Assembly: GCA_022496805.1 (NCBI GenBank) | Contig: CM040091.1 | Coordinates: 20,450,336-20,514,335 of the forward strand | Reading direction: 5' to 3' | Length of the DNA: 64,000 bases | From: Pohlia nutans | Lineage: Eukaryota; Streptophyta; Bryopsida; Bryales; Mniaceae | In this document: positions 23,509 to 33,681 of the stretch, in pieces | Position numbering within the stretch: the stretch's first letter is position 1 | Layout of the letters: every line of letters begins with the position of its first letter | Translations under genes and position numbers: made by a program | Notes under the pieces: model-generated | Told to the model about the DNA's origin: nothing | Databases searched by the model: none | What the model saw: only the letters and a program-made list of their open reading frames with translations

Positions 23509-25418
23509 CACCCGACGCTGTAAGTTGCGCATGCATGACAACAGGAAGCTGAGTTCCAAGCAACAAGTACAGTACAAGATCCACTGACTCTCGGTCAGCC
23601 AGTGCGGCCATGGTGGAATTGAATAAATATATTGTCACGCTGTTGAGTTCGTACCACAATGAATGAATATATACTTCAGCAATCGCCGTGAGTGTCTTTA
23701 ACTTGCTATTAGATAGTATTGTTCAAGGCCACTGAAATGTGATTCTATATGCTTGTTGCAAAAGATGATTGATCGAGTCTGGCTAGACTTAGTCACCGTT
23801 TATAATTTATACTTCACGTTCAAGTCTTAGTCGCAACCGCAGCAGTTTCACAAACTGACGGGGACTCATGAATCGAAGTGCATCGAGTTTTAGGAACGCG
23901 GTGTCCCGCGCGGATCGGAGTGATGCAGATTGAATTATTCAGTGGTCAAGCCCATCAATCTTGAGTAGAGGAAATGACCTCTTGTGCTTTAGAAAGCAGG
24001 AAGCAAGCTTTCTCCTTACCATGTTCTCGTATTAATACTGGAAATTAAAGTAGAACGTAATTTCAAAGCAATTTGCTCAGCTCCTTTACCAAACTAGGGC
24101 TACGCTGTGCTTCGCAATACCAGTGATGATTGATATCATATGCTTTGCAATGTGCCCTTTCTGCAAATACAACTGTTTATAATAACATATTGGCCAATCT
24201 CATTTTCAACTTTTGCCTCTTGAACTTTACACATGGAAAGTCCAAGTACAATCGGATATAAGTTGCTTACAAACATTTTGACTCCTCCCTAAATTGTAAT
24301 GTGCTTGATATGGCACCCATGGACTTAAAAATTGAAAGGGACATTCCTACTCTAGTCCTCTACTGGTAGGAAATTTTTCTTACCATATTTGCAGTCTTCA
24401 AAATCAATGCAACTACTTGATATAGGATCTACCTACTTTCATTGCTTACGAAAAAATTTGTAAGCATGTTGTACCCGACTCTACAAGCATTATGCTCCCT
24501 CTGGCTAAAAATGATTGTCCTAGCTTTTAGGATTTTTGGAAATATCAATAGTGCATTTTCTACAACAGAGACTTGCTTTTGCCTACTACGAGATTAACTC
24601 TACCGTTGATTCATCAGTTCATATTCATTTTTCATTCTAAATCAATTACCACATACTAACAAAGAATAGTTATCAAAATTCAACTTCCATACTAACAAAG
24701 AATAGTTATCAAATATTCAACTTCCAATCATCTACGCGACGTGATAATACATACACAATATAGTTACCTTCTTTTCAATCAGTCAATAAGCCATCCAAGT
24801 GTCGCAATCAGCCTTGTTACACGCCAATTTATGCTTTCTAGATGCGAAGACAAATTTGTATTTTCTTCTTCCCAGAGTTCCTTTCTAAGCACCATTTTCC
24901 TTCCAGAAAGTGTTTCATTCCAAATAACAATTTAATGCCTCTAGGGAAAAAAAATTCCACTCTGGGCAATGGTTGGAAATGAGGTATACAACCCGTGGAA
25001 TTTTTGTATATATTACATGGTATTGCGAGTGCAGTCTTGTTGAGTTGTTGGCACTCGTTTAAATTTCTAAGTACTCGTTTCAATTCACTAATCTGCCTTG
25101 AATGCATCTCAACAGACAAGATTTCATTGAAACATGCAGCTGTTGTGCCTACTGATTCCCTCTTGTGCCTGAAATAACCACCATAGACTTTACTTGACTT
25201 TACTTGCCACGTACTTGCTTTACTCCAAATTCAATCCATCTATCTAACAGAGAAAAGGGATAACACAGAAAGTACCTTCACTTCACTACACACCTAAAGA
25301 TTGGCAAATAGAATCAACAAAAGAGAGAAACCAATCCCAAATTTCAATCAAGAACAAGACATCTCAGGTAACACATAAACTATGATACAAATTGCAGGTA
25401 GCTTCGCAACAACCGCTA
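23509..25418. other. Stretch without a supported gene
   Basis: Nothing coding is recognised. A tandem pair of 36-bp units (CATACTAACAAAGAATAG) starts at 24652 and 24688. Confidence 0.45.
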
Positions 25419-25664
25419 TCAATTTTGACTAATATATGATCTAGTTTCCGGGGTGAAATTGGTAGCATACGCCCACGCGTTGTTGGCCACAACGCCAGCC
25501 AAGTGGTTATTCAAGTTCTCTAAAGGGCCCTTTCCGGTCAGCAAAGCCTGCACAAAGAATCTGAACATCGCAAGACGCTTGTTCTTGATCTCCTTCACCT
25601 TCAATTCTGCGAACATGTTGGGGTCTTCAGCCAAGTCCAAAGGATCAATTGATCAAGCCCAAGG
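25419..25664 (-). pseudogene. Light-harvesting chlorophyll a/b-binding protein, C-terminal relic
   Basis: The minus strand reads [29 protein letters not shown], then [16 protein letters not shown] and [10 protein letters not shown]. This is the third membrane helix and C-terminus of an LHCII-type antenna protein. The usual short segment between LAMF and FFVQ is missing, and an in-frame TGA precedes IDPL (YPWA then stop). No earlier part of the gene is recognisable upstream. It is a fragment of a nuclear photosynthesis gene and not functional. Confidence 0.75.
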
Positions 25665-26597
25665 ATAATCTTGCATTTTGATCAGTCTCCTGGCATAGGC
25701 ATTTGTCAAAACATGTCAAAGCTTCGCATAACCCATAAGGTTTGCAAACATCCCTTTCTCAAATGGGTATATGAACACAAGCTCGCCGTTGAGTGTGTAC
25801 CAAGCTGAGTGCCTAGCGTAGAGCGAACCAATATTGTGCCTTTTACTGAAGAATATTGAGCGTTGGGGTAACCCACCAGCATACCTTTTTCTGGATTGCC
25901 CCTCATGAGGCTCAAGTATTCAAAACCCAAATTTGAAACAGTGATATTTGGAATTGCCATGGGGATGCGTGGAACAGTCTTGGAGACAAGACGAAATAGA
26001 ATCAATCACGGTGACGAAATGGAATTGTCATGATGACGATCCTACCATCCCTTACAATGCATGCTAAACCAGCTCCGACTTCGTTGTCACCGGAATTTGT
26101 TGGGTAAATTTTATGCTTGCAATGGACTTGTCATGTACACCTCATGTACATTTGAGCCATGCTAATATCTATGTTTAAGGTTGCCATCTACTTCTGTTCA
26201 AAAGGTTGGTACGTTTAGGGGTAAAAGCGAAGACTCAGTCTCTCCAAAAAAACTTCTGCAAATTTCCATGGATTTCTAGTATTCACATGTGTAAGTCTCT
26301 TCATAATTATAATTACCCCCCAATCCGATATAGACTTCATCAACGAAACTGATCTATAAATGACTTTTGTAGTCTTGAGCACTAGATTGTGTTTACTTTT
26401 ACCAAATCGCACTAGAGTTTGACCATCTATTGTTTACCAAGTTATAACTTTAGTCAGTAAACTGAAACAAGCAGAGGAGCTCACAACAAATCATTCTATT
26501 AATATTTGAATTTTGTGAATCAGGGACTCGACAACAATGTGATATTTGATATTATAATTAAAACCTGGTGAGTTAGTTACATTCACTTGTCACCTAT
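25665..26597. other. Stretch without a supported gene
   Basis: A minus-strand open frame at 25706-26005 and an overlapping alternative reading show no family I recognise. It adjoins the antenna relic but does not read as the missing part of it. Confidence 0.4.
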
Positions 26598-26783
26598 CAC
26601 TAGTAGCAAACCTGTCGTTTTTCATTTCTCATTCCGTGGGAATAGTAAATAGTACCAGAATATTACGTTTCTGTCTTCTTGTGACCAAAACAACTCATCG
26701 GCATAACACAACCCATGTGCCTGGTGCCGTTTCATTTCTTTTTCATTTATAGTGAGTGAAAAACGACACATTTCCTTCTAGTG
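26598..26783. mobile_element. CACTA-type MITE, 186 bp, copy 2
   Basis: It matches 21981-22173 end to end (CACTAGTAGCAAACCTGTCG to TTTCCTTCTAGTG). Flanking trinucleotides do not match clearly. Confidence 0.78.
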
Positions 26784-26791
26784 CATGTTAA

Positions 26792-27360
26792 CCCCTAACT
26801 GCCCAAGCAGGCGTTTTTGGCCTGATGTACAGATTTCATCCGTATTTTCTCATCCGTCATGCACTTTTTGTGGAGTGATTTTTTTACTGAATTTTTTATG
26901 GGAAGTTAGCTTCATGTATGTGTGATTCGATCGAAAAGGAAATAATTTTTGAAAAAATTATGCCTCATTTTGTGTTGTAGTGTTTCACCGAAATTCTTGA
27001 AGATTTTGGTCTAAAAGTGTTCTTGAAAAAAAAAACTATCAAAATCAAGCATCCAAAAAATCTCCAAAAATCACTACACCTAAAGTACTACATTATAACC
27101 CATCACAACAAATTTCATCCACATATTGTCAATATCTTATTCGTAATTGAATTACAAAATAATTTTTTATTTTATGTTTCAAAATTTATAAAAAAAGATT
27201 AGTGATAGCAGTCATAGATCTAACCGTATAGATAGAATCTAAAATTCAAAATGTAAAACTTTTATTCATAAATCAAGTTCTAAATATTCATATTAATTGC
27301 ATTTTATAATGCATCTTTGCAAAACTGCCTAAACTGGACATAGGTGAGGACGTTTAGGGG
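26792..27360. mobile_element. AT-rich element flanked by TTAA, copy 1
   Basis: A 569-bp stretch begins CCCCTAA and ends TTTAGGGG, flanked on both sides by TTAA (26788-26791 and 27361-27364). The 538-bp stretch at 32091-32628 has the same ends and the same flanks. TTAA flanks with CCC/GGG ends resemble piggyBac-type insertions, but a PIF/Harbinger-type TAA duplication is also possible. No coding content. Confidence 0.6.
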
Positions 27361-28157
27361 TTAAGTTGGATTTGCATCTTCCTTGTACCTTCAATCTGGA
27401 ACCAATTTCATAATAAATGTGGTGCATATGACTAAGCTACAATTATATTTTAAAAGCCCTTAAAACTTGTGCGCAAAGATCTACTGTAAGGCCTTCAATC
27501 TACCCTTTCTACCATGAGCTTCTCTATATAAAGTGTTGAAAATACCCGGACCAGCAAGTATTGCAAATAAAACTAGATACCCTTCCCAATTGAATAAGGA
27601 CGGTATCCATTCAAACTCATATACTTATTATTAGTATAACACAAGTCACCGAACTAATTTTTTTTTTTTTTCACCCTCCGTGGAAGACCATGAGTAGAGC
27701 TGCATCTACATAGAATTTTCTGAGGGAAAAAGTCAGTGCCTGCTGCCCAGCTACGTATCATGGAAGCCAAATCAAACTGCATTCATGTAACTAACCTGCA
27801 ATGAAGCTGCTTAGTCACTTACTTACACAAAACAGACTAGTTAAGTACCTTCTACCGGTATAATCCACACTGACTGCGTGACTAAAGAGAAAATTCGCCA
27901 GTTTCAAGAGCATCTGAAACTTATTAAAGGCTGGAACCCTCCGGGATCCCAGTGAGGCAATTCAACAACAACTGTCGCTCAACCAGTGCAGGGAGCAAGG
28001 ACATGATTATTTTCTATACATTCAACATACTAGAACCACATGATATAACTAAATTACTCCGAATGAATGTGGCTGGAACGACATTCATTCATTTGAAGTG
28101 ATTTATGTCATTCCAGTGCTTTGGAATGACGTGGTACAAACTTAATGATTGAGTCAC

Positions 28158-29964
28158 TCAGTATGATATCTTTAATACTTTTCGAATCTCGTCCACCAAT
28201 TTTTTCTCTGCTCCCTTCCTGATCAAACTGCTCATCTGCATACATATTAACGCGCAAACCCAATCAGGTCAAAGTATTCAAAGCCTATACTAATTGCTCT
28301 TACAACACTAATAAAGGCTCTCAATGTGTACAAGCATGTCTCGTCTACAATATGTAGGCCTGTTGTAGGCCTGTTGAAACTGTACAAGCATAGAATTATA
28401 TAAATTGCTCTCAATGTGTATGAGCAGTCTTGAGCAATTATATAGTATCACAAAAAAGCTATTTGCATCATGCAATTGTGAATGAGTGAAAATTTACAAG
28501 AGAATTTCCACGACAAGTTCATGCTAAAGATGCAAATTAAAGGTATTGATATTTTAGTAGAGTTTACCTTGCGGGCAGGCCATCGTTTGATCTCTAATTC
28601 TCTGCACTTGTTCTTAAATGAAGTCGAGCAGACTGCAAACTTCTTCACCACGTCCTTCAGCCGCAAGTGGAAGTTGTTCAACAAATCCCACAACTTCAAC
28701 TCAAGAGTCCCACCTCCCTGTGGCCGTGAGTTCAAATGAGAGACAAGCAGGATTGTAAATAGCAGAGAAAGGGAACTCTCTATGATGCATTACACAAAAT
28801 TGGAAGAAGAATTTGGTGAGCAATCTCACGTTCTTGTTCCATCGGTTGACGCAAACCACTTTCTCTAAATCACACTCATTGCCAACTTTCTGAATCGCTC
28901 GTTTAAGCATAAGCGGTACTTCGCTCCGGTGATCTTCCTGCATTGGAAGATCTCGTAGCATCTGCAACCCCTACCCCGCCATATAATGTAAATACAACAT
29001 GTAGTTACCACTGTCTTGAGCACATCTAGTGAACAATTGCTACGACACACACCGAATTAAACTAAATTAACTTACAACTTGGAGGCGCATTCCAGGGTTG
29101 GGGATGACTGGTATTCCACTCTCATCGTTGATGTGGCCCAATGGAAATGCTGCAGGCGAGGGAGGATCACTCGGTGGTTCACTAGCAGTATCACTTTCGG
29201 GATTGACACTTCCTTTTTCTATCATGCTTTGGTGTTCCTGAATGAAGTTGTTGAGGTCTGCAATTGACACGATCATGCAAGATAATTTTGTGAAATCATT
29301 ACACGGAAAACTAAAGAGCATCATAGGAAGTCACCAACATTAGGAATAACATTGTAAAGACATTCTAACTTAACTTAGAAGATGTGTATCTTTAAATTAC
29401 CTCCCTTGGCCGGTGAACAACCTTTATTCCCTTCAATCTGAGTGAAGAGCTCATGCGCCTTCTCTTTTGCCTTTTCATTCTCCATTGCAACCCACGTAAC
29501 TGTAGAGTTGCGTTGCGGAAGTGACACAACATCACTTGGTCCGCTACTTACTACACCTTCCTTAACCCCTGTGAGTTGCGATGGAAAAGTGATGAAACCT
29601 GCATGCACACAATCATGAAAGAAAAGCATGATTGACCAATGATTATTCTAATGAAAATAGCAATGCACTAACGACAACGCAAGTACTACTAGCAAAAATA
29701 CCAATGAAACTTATTAATCAAGAGGAGTTCGTAAAAGAAACTTACCTCCATGGGAGCTTTTACCAATTTTAGAAGTCTCTTCTCCCTTTTCGTTGTGCTT
29801 TGACTTCGGAGATTCATAGGTATACTTGCAAGCAGGGCAGTGATAAAGGATAATGCCAAGGAGTTGAAAGACATTCACGAAAATGGACTTGCACAAACTT
29901 AAGGGTATGGGAAAGGGTTTGGGCCTCTACCAAAAAGCACTTGAGAGCGATCACTAGCATCCAT
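28158..29964 (-). CDS. RWP-RK domain transcription factor (RKD-like), six exons, one frameshift
   Basis: Minus-strand exons are 29746-29964, 29401-29598, 29076-29257, 28830-28970, 28568-28717 and 28158-28235. All have GT donors and AG acceptors, and phases 1, 1, 0, 0, 0 agree throughout. The product is about 322 residues. The fifth exon holds the RWP-RK DNA-binding domain (LRLKDVVKKFAVCSTSFK, then KCRELEIKRWPARK). The last exon continues it with SSLIRKGAEKKLVDEIRKVL. The first exon has a CPAC motif. Exon 3 is acidic and proline-rich. RKD-type proteins are nuclear regulators of egg and germ-cell identity in plants, but that role is inference. Total coding length is one base short of a multiple of three. 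The frame fails in exon 1 between FPYP and CKSIF, where a single missing base would explain it. That is either a real mutation, a sequencing error, or a sign that the true start lies elsewhere. Confidence 0.78.
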
Positions 29965-30170
29965 CGTCAACAAAAGAAATGAAAAGAACGAATTGTTTAA
30001 AGCAGGTATGCTGAACAAAGAGACGGAATGGTAGCAAATAATAAGAAAAGATCTTGAGGAAATGAGTAGGAGAAAACAAAACGTGAACAAGTGAGAGAAA
30101 CTAAAAAGCTTTGGCCTAAAGGGCCACTATGAATGAACAGTGTGGTAGGGAAGAATCAAATGAGAGAGCA

Positions 30171-30247
30171 AAACCCTAAACCCTAAGGGCCAACCCAAGA
30201 CGCATAGAAAAAGAAGAAGAGCAAGGTGTGTCCCTTCTCTCTATATA
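30171..30247 (-). promoter_or_regulatory. Telo-box and TATA box upstream of the RWP-RK gene
   Basis: A double telo-box (AAACCCTAAACCCTAA, 30171-30186) lies about 205 bases before the ATG. A TATATAG on the minus strand lies at 30241-30247, so the telo-box would fall just downstream of the transcription start. Telo-boxes near the start are common in plant genes active in dividing cells. Confidence 0.5.
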
Positions 30248-30855
30248 CTTGTTGCATAGCTTCGTAGCCACGAAACTACACAAGAAGCTACGTAACCGAG
30301 TAGCCACGTGTATAACCGTGTAGGTATATAGGTATATGGTTGTGAAGAAAAATTGTTATGAAGCAAACTAGGCTCTATGTAGCCCATTTTTCAAATCTCA
30401 GTCATGCTTTCAAGAATCTACAATGACCGTTGAATAAAACAAGAATATAATGTCTTTGGGAATTATTACGAGTATTAAAATCAATGGCTTAAGCATTCTA
30501 TAAATAAGTGAAAATTTACGTGATTAACTTGATATCTTGATATTTTTTACTTCTTACAATCTTACCCATAGTCCTTTCTTTACTAGTACCAATAGAGACC
30601 CATTATAGCATATTAACAAATTACCTCGATGAAATTACTATAGTCAAGAAGTGAGTATGGTAAGTTCCTTTTTACCATTGTAATCCAAGATACTTTGTAA
30701 GTACATATGGTTGGTTCCTACCATAATCTCTCCTTATCCTAATTATTTATTCCCTTCTTACTATACTTCACGAGCACATAGTTGTAAGTTAACTTTTTGA
30801 AAAGACATGTGGATTCTTTAAAATCTTAATAATTTCAATATGAGCGTATTTATCA

Positions 30856-31920
30856 CTAGCTTGACCCGTGCCGGCCACCGGCACATAAAAAATTTCAAAA
30901 TAAATATCAAAAGCTCTAAGTAGGCTTGGTAGTGAGATGGGATCACACAACCATCGTGACAACCATTTGTTGTTATTTTTAAAAAATTTAACAAAGTAAA
31001 ATTGACATCATAGAATTCTTTCTTGTTGAGTGTCTGCAATTCTATATAATAAATGAAATTTATTCTTAAAGATAGTGTTTTTTTTCGAGAATTTATTTTA
31101 TAATTTTGAAATTTGTGTAAATTTTACATTGAATCGACCAACATTGATGTTGTCGAAAGTCGCTAAACCCTAAACCTTGAAAAAAAATGTTGCAGCACCT
31201 CAATGATCGTCTTCTTTCAGAGCGGGCCTCCCGATTCTGCATAGACCAACCATTTGCTTGCGCCACTCGCGAACAGGAACCGCAGGAAAGCCAGCGTAAT
31301 CCCTCGGCGTGTCAATATTCGACATGACCCCACTCTTGGCGGCAATTCGAACCCTAGAAACCACCGTGACGTGATCGGAGACGCCGGCTTTCCCTCCCAG
31401 AACAACGTAGTCTCCAATCGTGGAGGATCCAGCAATGCCAACTTCACCACAAAGCATACACCCTTTACCGATCACGACGTTGTGGCCGATTTGCACGAGG
31501 TTGTCAATATTCTTGTAGTCACCAATCTGTGTGTCGCGCCAGCTCCCGCGATCGATACTAGTATTCGCACCGATCTCGACATAGTTCCCAATTTGCACTC
31601 GCAGGAGTTGCGGTTTCTTCACAATCTCGCCGCTGGGAGACTCCAGGAACCCGAATCAGTCTTGGCCGACGCAAACGCCGGGATGCAAAGTGCAGGAAGA
31701 TCCAATGGAGCAGTTCTGGAGCACAACGTTAAACCCAAGCGAGAAACAAGCACAGCGCAACCAAAAAGCTGCGCAACAATTTCAAGAACACTCGCAGAAT
31801 GCCAAGAACGCTCCAAGCAGGTTCCACTCCGGAACTTAGTCAAATAACCACTTATTCCATGTGTAAAATGTCATGTGCGGACAGACACACAAAAAACACC
31901 CTTCTTCCTTATTATATAGA
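30856..31920 (-). mobile_element. Non-autonomous Helitron A (1065 bp) carrying an LpxD fragment
   Basis: Read on the minus strand it begins TCTATATAATAAGGAAG and ends with a perfect 17-base hairpin GTGCCGGTGGCCGGCAC, eight bases, then CTAG. It sits between A and T, as Helitrons do. Its first ~150 and last ~270 bases match Helitron B at 32817-33681 almost exactly. The interiors differ. No Rep/helicase is encoded, so mobility would depend on another element. Confidence 0.9.
31200..31732 (-). pseudogene. Captured LpxD (UDP-3-O-acylglucosamine N-acyltransferase) fragment
   Basis: The reading frame gives the left-handed beta-helix hexapeptides of Lpx[36 protein letters not shown] and [17 protein letters not shown]. 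It ends like plant LpxD ([12 protein letters not shown]) and then a stop. LpxD adds the second acyl chain in lipid A precursor synthesis. Plants have a mitochondrial version. Only the C-terminal half is present, and upstream (NVVLQNCSIGSSCTLHPGV) the frame meets a TGA at the usual GQDGFGF glycine. It lies sense with the Helitron and is most likely a captured gene piece. Confidence 0.85.
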
Positions 31921-32816
31921 TAGTTAGTAATATTTTGAAAACATCCTCATTTTTATTGTTGTCATAAATTTTGAGTATTTTATATCAATGTAATTTATTT
32001 AGACATTTTACCAGCAAGGATGTATTTGGATGTTTGCACGATGTTACGCAAGATTTGGATGAGACATCCCAGAGTAAAAATTGCCATTAACCCCTAAGCT
32101 CCCGAGCGACCATTTTCTGGTCGCTGCCCGGAAAAAACGGGCTGCCCGGAACAAAAAAAAAATTGAAAAAATAAAAAATATTTTAAAATACTACATCAAG
32201 TCTACTTTCCAACCCAATTTGAATTATGGCAATCCGAGTTAAACTCCACCCGGGAGAATTTTTCAAAGTAGATCACCTCAACATTGTCTTAGTGTTACAA
32301 AATTTGCTATTTGGGGAAAGTAATGATGATTCCTCCATCATTTCTCTTGCTTTTTTGAAGTTTACGATAGATAGCCCAACTTTAACCAATCGTACTAAAT
32401 TTTGAACTCTAAAATTGAAAATTATAATTTATACAAATTTTCGAAGGTTAATGCTTTTAAATTCATTAAAAAATGATCTAAAGATTATTTTGGAAGTTTG
32501 ACCGTATGGATAATTTGTAAAGATGATACTCTACATTTTGTCTATTGAACCAACCTTCATCAAACATATGGAAGGCACATATTATAACACATCTATGTTT
32601 TGTCCAATACCCCTCGGGCTTTTAGGGGTTAAGCAAAGCATATTGACATCTTCTTAATAAGTATAACTAAGACAAATGAAAGAAGTATAATCAAAAGAAG
32701 TTAATCCTTTGATAATTCATAATACAGGCTTTGATGTATCTTGCAATCATTTCAAGGCCTAGAATATGCATTAAGATTAGCATGTTGGTTGTATATAATT
32801 TTCATCAAAGACAAAA
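31921..32816. other. Spacer between the two Helitrons
   Basis: It consists mainly of the TTAA-flanked element at 32091-32628. No gene is seen. Confidence 0.5.
32091..32628. mobile_element. AT-rich element flanked by TTAA, copy 2
   Basis: It begins CCCCTAAGCTCCCGAG and ends CTCGGGCTTTTAGGGG, flanked by TTAA (32087-32090 and 32629-32632). Termini match those of 26792-27360; interiors are only loosely similar. Confidence 0.6.
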
Positions 32817-33681
32817 TCTATATAATAAGGAAGAAGGGTGTTTTTTGTGTGTCTGTCCGCGCATGACATTTTACACATGGAATAAGTGGTTATTTGACTA
32901 AGTTCCGGAGTGGAACCTGCTTGGAGCGTTCTTGGCATTCTGCGAGTGTTCTTGAAATTGTTGCGCACAGAGCAAGCGATCCCAGTAGGCGCTCGTGCTG
33001 CTGCCCTTAAGTATCGTGTTATGCGAGGGCTGCGAGGCCGTGATCTTCTTGGGCGGGATCGGGTTGAACAACTCAGGAACCTCGCTTCCCATCCCGGCCA
33101 TCATCGGCGCGTGCTGTGGGATCACAGTGGACTTCTTGGTGTACAAGGGCTACAGCACCGTGGGCTTCAAGTACTTCTTGCTATTCTCCACGGGCTTACT
33201 GCTCGTCATCGCCGCGGGCTTGTTCACCGACTCCGTGCACGAGCTGGAGGAGTACCAAAACGACGAGCACTTCCTGTGGCAGTTGCATTGCTGCCACGAG
33301 AACAAGGACGGCATTTGGAAAATCCTGAACGCCGTCGTGGGCTGGCGCGACGAGGCCACCATCGGGACTCTCACAAGGATTCCTCTTTCTATTACGTAGG
33401 ATTTTCTAATTCAATTTACACAAATTTCAAAATTATAAAATAAATCCTCAAAAAAAAAACACTATCTTTAAGAATAAATTTCATTTATTATATAGAATTG
33501 TAGACATTCAACAAGAAAGAATTCTATGATGTCAATTTTACTTTGTTAAAATTTTAAAAAATAACAACAAATGGTTGTCACGATGGTTGTGTGATCCCAT
33601 CTCACTACCAAGCCTACTTAAAGCTTTTGATATTTATTTTGAAATTTTTTATGTGCCGGTGGCCGGCACGGGTCAAGCTAG
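32817..33681 (+). mobile_element. Non-autonomous Helitron B (865 bp) carrying an FTR1 fragment
   Basis: It begins TCTATATAATAAGGAAG after an A and ends with hairpin GTGCCGGTGGCCGGCAC, eight bases and CTAG, followed by T. Both ends match Helitron A, but the middle is a different gene piece. Confidence 0.9.
32995..33399 (+). pseudogene. Captured FTR1-type iron permease fragment
   Basis: The frame reads VLCEGCEAVIFLGGIG, IGACCGITVDFLVYKGY, FSTGLLLVIAAGLFTDSVHE, LWQLHCCHENKDGIW and NAVVGWRDEATIGTL. The order and spacing fit the middle of an FTR1/Fip1-type high-affinity iron permease, including hydrophobic membrane segments. The iron-binding REGLE motif is changed to CEGCE. Start and end of the gene are missing; the last residues before the stop come from Helitron sequence. 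It lies sense with the Helitron. Confidence 0.75.

Noticed and set aside
25706..26005. Remaining exons of the light-harvesting gene
   Set aside because: I read all minus-strand frames for antenna motifs and found none beyond weak chance matches.
31254..31847. 197-codon plus-strand ORF over the LpxD piece
   Set aside because: It is the antisense of the LpxD reading, which has clear hexapeptide repeats.
30856..33681. One large foldback element with long inverted repeats
   Set aside because: Each arm has its own Helitron 5' TC and 3' hairpin-CTAG ends between A and T, so two separate insertions explain the inverted repeat better.
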